A DNA stretch of 7,751 nucleotides from an uncultured Chloroflexota bacterium (GTDB taxonomy: Bacteria > Chloroflexota > Anaerolineae > Anaerolineales > Anaerolineaceae). The notes beneath the pieces are model-generated. The model was not told the origin of the DNA, made no database searches, and was given only the letters and a program-made list of their open reading frames with translations. Numbering within the stretch: position 1 is the stretch's first letter; every line of letters starts with the position of its first letter. This document shows, one piece after another, positions 1 to 6,040 of this stretch. Made by a program: the position numbers and the translations under genes. The stretch spans positions 1-7,751 of the forward strand of contig CADBKS010000138.1 in NCBI GenBank assembly GCA_902795255.1. The letters are read 5' to 3'.

Positions 1-367
1 CTGTCTCAACTGCATCGGAAGCGTGGATGATATTGCGGTCCATTTTTGCGGCAAAATCATGGCGGATCGTTCCGGGGGCGGCTTCAGTCGGTCTTGTGGA
101 CCCGACCGTCTGGCGGACGGCTTTAACAACATCTTCGCCTTCCCAGACCATCGCAAAGACCGGACCGGAGGTGATGTAGTTCACGAGTCCCGGGTAGAAA
201 GGCTTTCCTTCGTGTTCGGCATAATGTTTGGCAGCAAGTTCCGGGGTGACCTGCATGAATTTTGCGGCACAGAGAATCATTCCGCGGTTTTCAAATCGTT
301 TTACGATTTCGCCGATGAGTCCGCGCTGGACGCCATCCGGTTTGATACATACAAAAGTTTTTTCCAT
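1..367 (-). CDS. ndk: Nucleoside diphosphate kinase, C-terminus cut by window edge
   Basis: Cytosolic enzyme that passes the gamma-phosphate of ATP to other (d)NDPs through a phospho-histidine, balancing nucleotide pools. The reverse complement from ATG at 367 gives 122 residues starting [16 protein letters not shown]. The family hallmarks are all present: K9 in IKPDGV, Y49, R85, T91 in GSTRP, R102, N112, and the catalytic histidine H115 in NIIHASD. They sit three residues earlier than in the human enzyme numbering. The usual length is about 135-155 residues, so the last 15-30 residues lie off the left edge; this is truncation by the window, not a broken gene. The start is supported by an AAAGGAT ribosome-binding site that overlaps the stop codon of the preceding TPR gene, with 12 nt between the two genes. 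It is therefore very likely the third gene of an rpoD-TPR-ndk operon. Identification is secure. Confidence 0.97.
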   Translation of the reverse strand, partial: MEKTFVCIKPDGVQRGLIGEIVKRFENRGMILCAAKFMQVTPELAAKHYAEHEGKPFYPGLVNYITSGPVFAMVWEGEDVVKAVRQTVGSTRPTEAAPGTIRHDFAAKMDRNIIHASDAVET

Positions 368-379
368 AATTAGATCCTT

Positions 380-1816
380 TTATTCCTGTAAAGAATTATA
401 TAATTCTGCCACATCTGTGTTGTCCGGAAAGAGGATGACCAGTTTTTCCAGTTCCTCTCTTACGGCCGAAACACAATTCGGCTTTTCAACCAGTTTCTGA
501 TACAATTGTACACCAAGTTCCTGCTGGTCCGTGCTGAAACAGCGCCATGCTTCCCGCATCATTTGACGGTCTTCAACGGTTGGCTCCGTGCTTGCGGGGA
601 CGGTTTTTTCTTCTTCGGCCGGCTCTTTCCGGTCGTTCTGGACGGTCAGTTTGATCGGCGGTTCCCTGTCCTGTTCATTGTTATTTTCGCTCTGAGATAC
701 TTTTGGCTCAAGCGGATTGAAACCTCTGGATGCGACATGCTCCAGATAATTGAAGGCACGGTCCAGTTCGCTGCCCGAATTCTGGCTCTTTTTGTCCGTA
801 TCGTTTGGAACACCCGCAGAGGGTTCGCCGATAATGTTTTTGGAAGAGAAAAATGATTTCCGATAAAAACCCTCTGTCGAAATGGCGTTTTCGTAATCAC
901 TCATAAGACTTGCGATCGTCTCTTCGGAAGCAACAGGGTCTTCTGCGATCGGAAGGAGGTCGAGCCATTCCGGGAGCCTCGAGTTGTCGTTCAGGATCAG
1001 TTTTTCACTGGCCTGGTGCCAGCCGATCCGGACCCGTGTATTTGGGATCCCTGTCCATTCGTAGTAGGCAATATCGATCGGGTAATGCTGCGGGAAGATC
1101 CGGTTGTCACGGATCTCCCAGTGAAGATAGTATGGATCCAGCTCAATAAGTTTATCCAGACAACGCCGGAATTTCATCTGGTCATGGTCTGAATAAAAAA
1201 CACACAAGGTCCGAAGCGCGGTCATGTTGTAAGGCTCTCGTTTCAGAACCGTTTCGAGCAGCCATCTCCCTTTGGAGGTATCTCCGCTTTCAAAATAGGA
1301 CAGCCCGAGATAAAGGATCGGGAGGTTGGGACGGGGCCTTTTTTCCGCTGCCAGAAAATGCCTGCATGCATCCTGATATTTCTTTTCTTTGTAGGCATGG
1401 ATCCCCGCCGAAAACTCGGATAGCAGCTTGTCATCTGAAGAAAAAGATACGCTGTGGGATGCCATCCAGTTTGTCAGTTCCTTGCCGACCGTCTGATTGT
1501 CAGGCTCAAGGCAGCTGGCTGTTTCGCAGTGAACAATGGCATTTTCTGTCCTGCCGCACTCCACATAGGTGTACGCAAGAGAAATGTGGTTCAGAAGGTT
1601 GTCCGGCTGTGCTGAACAGAGCCTCAGATAAGTACCGAGTGCCGCGCTGTAGTTGTCCATCTCAAGAAAAGCTCTTCCGAGTTTTTCATAGATGCGGATC
1701 ATTTTGGGAAACTGACGTAATAAATACAAACAATGGAAAGCTGCCTGTTCGAGATTTCCATTGTTTGTCAGTTTATCTATTTTTTTCAGATACGTTTCGA
1801 TGTCGATCTGCGGCAT
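380..1816 (-). CDS. TPR-repeat protein of unknown function, in the primary-sigma operon
   Basis: A 478-residue, probably cytosolic protein; no signal peptide or membrane segment is visible. Helical TPR-like repeats occupy about residues 18-110 (for example EKLGRAFLEMDNYSAALGTY, then SLAYTYVECGRTENAI) and about 134-230 (FSAGIHAYKEKKYQDACRHF; LGLSYFESGDTSKGRWLLET). Residues 229-290 form a tryptophan- and tyrosine-rich stretch (W233, Y251, Y252, W254, W267, W284) that does not look like TPR. Residues 330-418 are polar, Glu/Ser/Asn-rich and probably disordered. A last helical TPR-like pair fills 419-478. TPR domains normally bind other proteins; no catalytic motif is visible, so the function is unknown. 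ATG at 1816 has a clean GGAGG site 4 nt upstream. The gene starts 20 nt after the sigma-factor stop and ends 12 nt before ndk, indicating one transcript. I infer a scaffold or regulator, without evidence for a partner. Confidence 0.9.
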   Translation of the reverse strand: MPQIDIETYLKKIDKLTNNGNLEQAAFHCLYLLRQFPKMIRIYEKLGRAFLEMDNYSAALGTYLRLCSAQPDNLLNHISLAYTYVECGRTENAIVHCETASCLEPDNQTVGKELTNWMASHSVSFSSDDKLLSEFSAGIHAYKEKKYQDACRHFLAAEKRPRPNLPILYLGLSYFESGDTSKGRWLLETVLKREPYNMTALRTLCVFYSDHDQMKFRRCLDKLIELDPYYLHWEIRDNRIFPQHYPIDIAYYEWTGIPNTRVRIGWHQASEKLILNDNSRLPEWLDLLPIAEDPVASEETIASLMSDYENAISTEGFYRKSFFSSKNIIGEPSAGVPNDTDKKSQNSGSELDRAFNYLEHVASRGFNPLEPKVSQSENNNEQDREPPIKLTVQNDRKEPAEEEKTVPASTEPTVEDRQMMREAWRCFSTDQQELGVQLYQKLVEKPNCVSAVREELEKLVILFPDNTDVAELYNSLQE

Positions 1817-1836
1817 GATGCCTCCGACAAAAAAAC

Positions 1837-3057
1837 TTATTTCAAGTCATCGCGGAGATAGTCACGAAGTATTTTTTGTACAGAAGGATGTCGGAGTCTG
1901 GAAAGCGCCTGGGCTTCGATCTGGCGGACCCGTTCACGGGTTACACCCATTTTGTTGCCCACTTCTTCCAGTGTGTATGCCTGACCGTCCAAAAGGCCGT
2001 ACCGGAGCTGCAGAATTTTGACTTCCCGAGGAGGAAGATCGTTCAGGATCACCTGGAGATGTTCTTTCAGCAGATTATATGTAGCGGAATCGGCAGGAGC
2101 CGGAGCTTCGTCATCTTCAATGAAATCACCGAGCACGGAATCTTCTTCATCATCTGTCGGCGTTTCAAGGGAAAGGGGACGGCGTGCTACCTGGATCATG
2201 TTTTCGACCTTTTTGATCGGAACATCCAATGCCTGGGCCAGTTCTTCCACAGACGGATCCCGGCCGAGTTTCTGCGTAAGCTGATGCTGATAGCGCAGTA
2301 GTTTGTTGATCTGATCCCCCATGTGGACAGGAACGCGTATCGTTCGGCCCTGATCCGCGATCGCACGTGTTACTGCCTGACGGATCCACCATGTAGCGTA
2401 GGTGCTGAATTTGTGCCCGCGCCGGTAATCAAACTTTTTCGTCGCACGAATCAACCCGATGTTTCCTTCCTGGATCAGGTCAAGAAACGGTACCCCTCGT
2501 CCCATATATTTTTTCGCAACGCTGATGACGAGACGGGAGTTCGCGGTGATCAGATGATCGCGTGCAGCCCAGCTGTCTTCAATATTCTGGCGGAGTTCGA
2601 GACGCCGTTCCGGCGTGACGTTTACACGAGCCAGTTCTTCACGGGAAATGCGCCCTTTTTCGATCCGCTGGGCTAATTCGACTTCTTCATCCGCTGTCAG
2701 CAGCGGTACGCGGCTGACTTCCTTGAGATATAGCCCAATGGTATCGTCGGTATCGATATTGGAAAGATCATCCGACAGCCCAATGCCGCTTTCATCTTCT
2801 TCGTCAATGTCGGACAGGTCGAAATCTTCTTCTTCATTCTCATCAGCGCCGCTTTCTTCGGAATACTGGATCCCTGCACTTTGCAGTGCGGAAAAGGCTT
2901 CCTCAAGCTGGTCTACATCCTGTTCTGCTTCCGGGAAAAAACGGAGAATATCGTCGATCGTTACGATCGATTTCTGCCGTCCGTACTCTACAAGCTGTGC
3001 AATTGCGGAATCACTTTCATAGTCTTCATTGCCGATGTTCATTAATTCTTCTTCCAT
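1837..3057 (-). CDS. rpoD: Primary RNA polymerase sigma-70 factor (RpoD/SigA type)
   Basis: Housekeeping sigma factor that directs RNA polymerase to -10/-35 promoters. The 406 residues hold the full primary-sigma order: a region 1.1-like helical domain (about 18-63), a very acidic linker (68-105), region 1.2 (DTIGLYLKEVSRVPLL, 105-120), region 2 with LITANSRLVISVAKKY and the promoter-melting segment YATWWIRQAVTRAIADQ (220-236), region 3 (about 245-300), the 3.2 finger (about 294-315), and region 4 ending in the helix-turn-helix LEEVGNKMGVTRERVRQIEA (363-382). The insert between regions 1.2 and 2 is short, unlike the long non-conserved region of E. coli RpoD. A second start, ATG at 3042 (401 residues), has a better-spaced GGAAGAAG site, while ATG at 3057 has only a GGGGGA 13 nt upstream; the true start is uncertain by five codons. 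First gene of the operon with the TPR gene and ndk. Confidence 0.97.
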   Translation of the reverse strand: MEEELMNIGNEDYESDSAIAQLVEYGRQKSIVTIDDILRFFPEAEQDVDQLEEAFSALQSAGIQYSEESGADENEEEDFDLSDIDEEDESGIGLSDDLSNIDTDDTIGLYLKEVSRVPLLTADEEVELAQRIEKGRISREELARVNVTPERRLELRQNIEDSWAARDHLITANSRLVISVAKKYMGRGVPFLDLIQEGNIGLIRATKKFDYRRGHKFSTYATWWIRQAVTRAIADQGRTIRVPVHMGDQINKLLRYQHQLTQKLGRDPSVEELAQALDVPIKKVENMIQVARRPLSLETPTDDEEDSVLGDFIEDDEAPAPADSATYNLLKEHLQVILNDLPPREVKILQLRYGLLDGQAYTLEEVGNKMGVTRERVRQIEAQALSRLRHPSVQKILRDYLRDDLK

Positions 3058-3090
3058 ATGATGCGTACTATCCCCCAGACAATATTTCTA

Positions 3091-3126
3091 CTTATAGAGA
3101 ATACACTTTTTTATTTGAAAAATCAA
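3091..3126 (-). promoter_or_regulatory. Predicted promoter of the rpoD-TPR-ndk operon
   Basis: On the minus strand two overlapping sigma-70-type arrangements are visible. One is TTCAAA (3119-3114), 17 nt, TATAAG (3096-3091), matching consensus at 4 and 5 of 6 positions. The other is TTGATT (3126-3121), 17 nt, TATTCT (3103-3098), matching 4 and 4. The first would start transcription near 3084, giving a leader of about 27 nt. The region is AT-rich and lies directly after the degV terminator, so the operon needs its own promoter here. The exact start is not proven. Confidence 0.55.
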
Positions 3127-3141
3127 TAGGTAAAAAAATAA

Positions 3142-3171
3142 AAAAAGAGAATTCGCAAGAATTCTCTTTTT
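3142..3171 (-). terminator. Rho-independent terminator of degV
   Basis: Perfect 13-bp stem (3142-3154 with 3159-3171) around a four-base loop, 22 nt past the degV stop. On the minus strand the stem is followed by a long T-rich run (3146 down to 3131, interrupted by one A), as in an intrinsic terminator. The stem is A/T-rich at the base with GAGAATTC in the upper part, so both arms carry GAATTC. No plus-strand gene reads into it, so it serves degV and insulates the rpoD promoter just beyond. Confidence 0.88.
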
Positions 3172-3192
3172 GCCTGTAAATACGGAAAGAAA

Positions 3193-4032
3193 TTATTCGG
3201 TGAAAAACGTGACGATGATCGTACCCGGACCTGCATGTACCATAATTGCAGGAGGAATATTCAGAAACGGCATATTCTCAGCGCCAAACCGTTCTTTAAA
3301 TTCCTTCTTCAGAAAATCAATTTCCGGATTGGTATCAAGCATGGAGAAAGAGAAATAGCCTTTTTTGTAATCTTTGCATTCGTTTTGGACCAGTTCCAGC
3401 ATCCGGGCCATTGCCTTCTTCTTTGTCCGTTGTTTTTCAAAGGCTTCTACGCGTCCGTTGATGATCGTAAGGATGGGCTTGATTTGAAGCAGATCACCGA
3501 TCAGTTTTGACGCTCCGCCGATCCGTCCGCCCTTGTACAGGTATTCAAGCGTATCAACGACGGCGTATACCTTGACTTTTGAGCACATTTCCCTGATATG
3601 TTTTTCGATTTCATCAATCGTTTTTCCGTTGTCAGCCATCTCTTTGGCAATTTTCAGCAATACGCCGATACCCGAGCCAACGATCTGGGAGTCGATTATA
3701 CGGACATCCAGTTCAGGAAAATCGGCAAGCGCTGTGGTTGCACTGCGGACAGTCCCGCTCAGTTGTGATGAAGGACAGATCACGATCGCGGAATCTCCTT
3801 TTTCCTTCATATCCTGATAAATCGGCGTGTATAAAGCCGGTGGCGGTGCGGCGGTTTTCGGAAGTTCAGTGGATGCTTCCAGCATTCGGACGAACATCGC
3901 GCTGTCCATCTCTGTATCATCGCGATACGTCTTATCGCCGAATACAACGAGTTGGGGTATATATTCTATGCCTAATTCTTTAGCCTGATCCAGAGTATAT
4001 CCGGATGTTGTATCTCCGATGATTCTGACCAT
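3193..4032 (-). CDS. DegV family fatty-acid-binding protein (FakB-like)
   Basis: The 279 residues match the usual DegV length and plan. DegV/FakB proteins hold a fatty acid in a buried tunnel; in characterised systems they present it to the kinase FakA for phosphorylation, feeding phospholipid synthesis. Visible marks are the N-terminal DTTSGYT (usually DSTxDL), the ligand-head motif PKTAAPP (58-64), SSQLSGTVRSA (88-98), DSQ (114-116), TLEYLYKGGRIGG (161-173), KPIL (185-188) and HAGPGTI near the end (266-272). The likely carboxylate-contacting residues T60, S89, R170 and H266 are kept. The Ser that normally follows the first Thr (TSQPS motif) is Ala here. ATG at 4032 has a strong GGGAGGA site. 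No fakA lies in the window. The gene is a single-gene unit, with a terminator before and after. Family assignment is sure; the particular lipid is not. Confidence 0.95.
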   Translation of the reverse strand: MVRIIGDTTSGYTLDQAKELGIEYIPQLVVFGDKTYRDDTEMDSAMFVRMLEASTELPKTAAPPPALYTPIYQDMKEKGDSAIVICPSSQLSGTVRSATTALADFPELDVRIIDSQIVGSGIGVLLKIAKEMADNGKTIDEIEKHIREMCSKVKVYAVVDTLEYLYKGGRIGGASKLIGDLLQIKPILTIINGRVEAFEKQRTKKKAMARMLELVQNECKDYKKGYFSFSMLDTNPEIDFLKKEFKERFGAENMPFLNIPPAIMVHAGPGTIIVTFFTE

Positions 4033-4076
4033 AGTATCCTCCCTGCTGAGCGGAGCTCTTTATTCATACTATTACT

Positions 4077-4100
4077 ATTATATATAAAATCCGGACAAAA
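4077..4100 (-). promoter_or_regulatory. Predicted degV promoter with consensus -10
   Basis: On the minus strand a perfect TATAAT lies at 4082-4077, placing the transcription start near 4070 and giving a leader of about 38 nt ending in the GGGAGGA ribosome-binding site. No good -35 hexamer exists at 16-18 nt; the best is a poor TCTTCA-like match. A weak -35 fits a promoter that depends on an activator or is modulated by the adjacent inverted repeat at 4093-4114. Confidence 0.55.
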
Positions 4101-4114
4101 TGAAGAAATTGTCC
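4093..4114. promoter_or_regulatory. Inverted repeat GGACAA-N10-TTGTCC, candidate operator of degV
   Basis: A perfect 6-bp dyad, GGACAA (4093-4098) and TTGTCC (4109-4114), separated by 10 bp. It lies about 11-32 bp upstream of the degV -10 box, so it covers the spacer and the -35 position. The half-sites are spaced at 16 bp start to start, about one and a half helical turns. It could be a dimeric regulator site; it could also be a chance dyad in AT-rich DNA. It is not part of the terminator at 4136-4156. No regulator gene is seen nearby. Confidence 0.35.
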
Positions 4115-4135
4115 AAAACTGGTATACAACAAAAA

Positions 4136-4156
4136 GCCCCCGTTTGAAACGGGGGC
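4136..4156 (-). terminator. Rho-independent terminator of the AEC permease / membrane protein operon
   Basis: A strong 9-bp stem, GCCCCCGTT (4136-4144) with AACGGGGGC (4148-4156), around a three-base loop. On the minus strand it is followed directly by TTTTTGTTG. It lies 7 nt after the stop codon of the 190-residue membrane protein. Textbook intrinsic terminator that separates this operon from degV. Confidence 0.93.
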
Positions 4157-4163
4157 CGGAAAA

Positions 4164-4736
4164 TCAGAATCCGTTTACGCCTTTTTGATCGGTCAGGATC
4201 GATCTGATCGCCTGATCATTCATCACTGCGGGAATATCTGCGATTTTCGTGTAGCGTGGATATCCTTTCACATCGGCGAATAATCCTGTGATCTTTTTGT
4301 AATACGGGACTCTTTCATTGAGACAGTAAAACAGGTCGCAGTCGTCGAAGAAAATCTCTTCTCCGGGGCCTGCAGCCGGACGATCCGGTACTTTGATCAC
4401 GTGCGGTTCCTGATAGAAAGTTTTTTCGGATCCGTCCGCCATCAAAAAGCCGACTCTGCTGATTTCGACAGGAAGCCGTCCGATGTTCTGAACATAAAGA
4501 TCAAATGTGACAAAACTTTTCTTGCGGAAGGATTCCAGAGTCACATCTTCAAGTTTAAACGCGAGGTTCAGCGCCGGTTTCTGCAGGGATTTGATCAGTT
4601 TTACGATCAGACAAATGATAAAAATGATCAGAAGCAGAGCGCAGAACAGAAAAGCAGTGACGCCAAGAAAATCCGCTTTTTCAAGGGATACATACCAATT
4701 GATCTCGTTGTTGATTTGATTAATAAATTCTGTCAT
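4164..4736 (-). CDS. Single-pass membrane protein with a beta-rich soluble domain, function unknown
   Basis: I do not recognise this 190-residue protein. Residues 1-21 are polar; residues 23-48 form one strongly hydrophobic helix (GVTAFLFCALLLIIFIICLI) followed by KLIK, suggesting an anchor with the C-terminal part in the cytoplasm by the positive-inside rule. The remaining 140 residues alternate in a beta-strand pattern: VTFDLYVQNIGRLPVEISRV, then GFLMADGSEKTF. The N-x-GR-xPV-x-I and DGS elements resemble small Ig-like or beta-sandwich domains of membrane-anchored hypothetical proteins. C133 and C138 are the only cysteines in the soluble part. I chose ATG at 4736 because GGGAGAGG lies immediately upstream; an in-frame TTG at 4748 is possible but would leave the GGGAGAGG inside the coding region. 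It begins 24 nt after the AEC permease stop, so the two are probably co-transcribed. Confidence 0.82.
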   Translation of the reverse strand: MTEFINQINNEINWYVSLEKADFLGVTAFLFCALLLIIFIICLIVKLIKSLQKPALNLAFKLEDVTLESFRKKSFVTFDLYVQNIGRLPVEISRVGFLMADGSEKTFYQEPHVIKVPDRPAAGPGEEIFFDDCDLFYCLNERVPYYKKITGLFADVKGYPRYTKIADIPAVMNDQAIRSILTDQKGVNGF

Positions 4737-4760
4737 AACCTCTCCCAAATTATTCTGTAA

Positions 4761-5693
4761 TTATACCTTAATGAACAGCATATATAAACTGATTGTAATT
4801 GAAAACAGAAAAGTTGACATTAAAACCGAAGCGCTTGCAAAATCTTCGCTGCTGTGATAGCGCTGGCTGATTATGTAGTCATTCAGCGCTGCCGGCAGCA
4901 TGGCGATAATGATCAGCGATTCCATCCACCATGGATCCAGATGGAATATATAGCGGGCGAGCAGAAATGCGATGACGGGACTGAGGATCAGTTTTGACAT
5001 AGCGCTCAAAAATGCGGTTGGCAGTACTTTTTTAGCGGAGCGGACCGTTGTTTTGCTGCAGGTTAGCCCCAGTGCAAACATACCGGCGGGAGTTGTGGGT
5101 TTCCCTAAGAGGTCAATGCTGTCGCGAAGGACCTTCGGTACCGGAATTTTGAGGAAGAGGATCAGAACAGCGATGACCGGTACGAAAATATTTGGATTTT
5201 TCAGTGAAGCCAGTGCTGACCGCAGTATTTTCTTGTGGGAAGCGTTGTTAGAGGCATGGTCCATGAGGAAAATAATGACCGGCATGGTTATGACGCCATG
5301 GATCATAATGACGATCAGATTGGGAATAACGTTATTGAAGAGGGAGAGAAATACGGGAATGCCCACATAAGAAATATTGCCGTAAAAGCTGCAGAGAACG
5401 TGGATGATCAGGTCGGCTCCTCTTTCCCCGGAAAATGATCTAAAGAGAAAATAAAGAATAAAAAACAGAATCGTTTCCAGGGCGATCATCGCAACCGTGA
5501 ACCGGAAATTAAAGATATCCCTGATGTCGGAAGCGATGATATTTGAGAAAGAAACTGCCGGTCCGCAGAAATAGAAAAGAAACGCACATAATGCATCACT
5601 TGTATTTTCCGGAAGCAAATGCAGTTTCCCGGCGGTAAAGCCGATAAACGCAAGAATGAAGATAGGTATTAATTTGTCGATTACTGCATCCAT
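4761..5693 (-). CDS. AEC-family permease (auxin efflux carrier superfamily transporter)
   Basis: A 310-residue, highly hydrophobic integral membrane protein with about ten predicted helices, the usual size for bacterial AEC proteins. The family's two half-repeats are visible: the first-half loop GNISYVGIPV (105-114) and the second-half LPAALNDYIISQ (266-277), followed by FASASVLMSTFLFSITI (285-301). The hinge PAGMFALGL (202-210) is also typical. Known bacterial members move small organic acids such as malate or malonate, or act in amino-acid and auxin-like export; the substrate here cannot be told from sequence. ATG at 5693 is preceded by a weak GGGA at 5 nt spacing. It is the first gene of a two-gene unit with the downstream single-pass membrane protein, and is divergent from the small membrane protein at 5780, with which it shares its promoter region. 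Confidence 0.93.
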   Translation of the reverse strand: MDAVIDKLIPIFILAFIGFTAGKLHLLPENTSDALCAFLFYFCGPAVSFSNIIASDIRDIFNFRFTVAMIALETILFFILYFLFRSFSGERGADLIIHVLCSFYGNISYVGIPVFLSLFNNVIPNLIVIMIHGVITMPVIIFLMDHASNNASHKKILRSALASLKNPNIFVPVIAVLILFLKIPVPKVLRDSIDLLGKPTTPAGMFALGLTCSKTTVRSAKKVLPTAFLSAMSKLILSPVIAFLLARYIFHLDPWWMESLIIIAMLPAALNDYIISQRYHSSEDFASASVLMSTFLFSITISLYMLFIKV

Positions 5694-5708
5694 TTTATCC
5701 CGAATTAT

Positions 5709-5759
5709 TTGAAAATATCAGAATATTCGCTATTATAATACAGGATAGAGTTTTTTCAG
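5709..5759. promoter_or_regulatory. Divergent promoters sharing one palindromic -10 element
   Basis: The 86-bp gap between the divergent genes holds TATTATAATA at 5731-5740, a perfect 10-bp palindrome that gives a TATAAT on each strand (plus 5734-5739; minus 5737-5732). For the plus strand, TTGAAA at 5709-5714 lies 16 nt before TATTAT or 19 nt before TATAAT. For the minus strand, CTGAAA (5759-5754) lies 16 nt before TATAAT. Both genes would therefore use the same DNA for melting, so the two transcripts would compete. Hexamers are seen; promoter activity is inferred. Confidence 0.6.
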
Positions 5760-5779
5760 CAGAAGGGCAATATTGAGCT

Positions 5780-6040
5780 ATGACGATTCAGGCGATCCTT
5801 TTTATCATTCTTACTGCAGCCTTTTACGGGTGTATTGCTCACGTGATCCTGGGCGGAAATGTCTTCTCGATCTTTGTTTATATACTGATTGCTGTTGCCG
5901 GTTTTTTTATCGGCCATTTTGTAGGCAATATTCTCGGCACGGAATTTCTCCGTGTCGGCGTGATAAACTTCGGATGGGGAAGCGTTGTGAGTATTATATT
6001 TCTGGTGATCGGGGGCTTTATCAGCCACCCGTTATTCTGA
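5780..6040 (+). CDS. Small three-helix membrane protein, GlsB/YeaQ/YmgE (transglycosylase-associated) type
   Basis: The only plus-strand gene. It encodes 86 residues with three hydrophobic segments at about 4-24, 28-52 and 62-82. The glycine pattern (CIAHVILGG, IAVAGFFIGHFVGNILG, INFGWGSVVSIIFLVIGGFI) is that of the small GlsB/YeaQ/YmgE membrane proteins, which are linked to general stress or acid response in some bacteria but have no proven reaction. The 80-90 residue length fits. ATG is the only usable start because a TGA lies two codons upstream in frame; the ribosome-binding site AAGGG is 12 nt away, which is weak. It is divergent from the AEC permease, and its 3' end overlaps the csp gene by 9 bp on the opposite strand. 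Family assignment is by pattern and moderate; the coding call itself is firm. Confidence 0.78.
   Translation: MTIQAILFIILTAAFYGCIAHVILGGNVFSIFVYILIAVAGFFIGHFVGNILGTEFLRVGVINFGWGSVVSIIFLVIGGFISHPLF
6011..6030. repeat. Imperfect GC-rich hairpin just inside the convergent gene overlap
   Basis: GGGGGCT (6011-6017) can pair with AGCCACCC (6023-6030) around a five-base loop, with one bulged A. It lies within the last codons of the plus-strand membrane-protein gene, right before the overlapping stop codons. Neither strand shows a T-run after it, so it is not a standard intrinsic terminator, although it is the only hairpin near the meeting point of the two transcripts. Confidence 0.3.

Noticed and set aside
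1366..1818. 150-codon plus-strand ORF opposite the TPR gene
   Set aside because: Low-complexity shadow translation, Cys/Arg/Ser-rich, fully inside the better supported minus-strand gene.
2615..3022. 135-codon Ser-rich plus-strand ORF opposite rpoD
   Set aside because: The serine run is the antisense reading of the acidic GAA/GAT linker of the sigma factor.
3170..3358. 62-codon plus-strand ORF starting in the degV terminator
   Set aside because: Lies inside the degV 3' end, no promoter or ribosome-binding site, no recognisable motif.
4045..4056. Near-repeat GCTGAGCGGAGC, found again as GCTTAGCGGAGC at 7740-7751
   Set aside because: Eleven of twelve bases match, but two short copies in unrelated places, one cut by the window edge, are not enough to call a repeat or regulatory site.
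4748..4748. TTG start for the 190-residue membrane protein
   Set aside because: Using it would put the GGGAGAGG ribosome-binding site inside the coding sequence; ATG at 4736 is the natural start.
4401..4760. 119-codon plus-strand ORF opposite the single-pass membrane protein
   Set aside because: Shadow; its Lys/Gln-rich stretch mirrors the hydrophobic helix codons on the other strand, and the minus-strand gene has a good ribosome-binding site and terminator.
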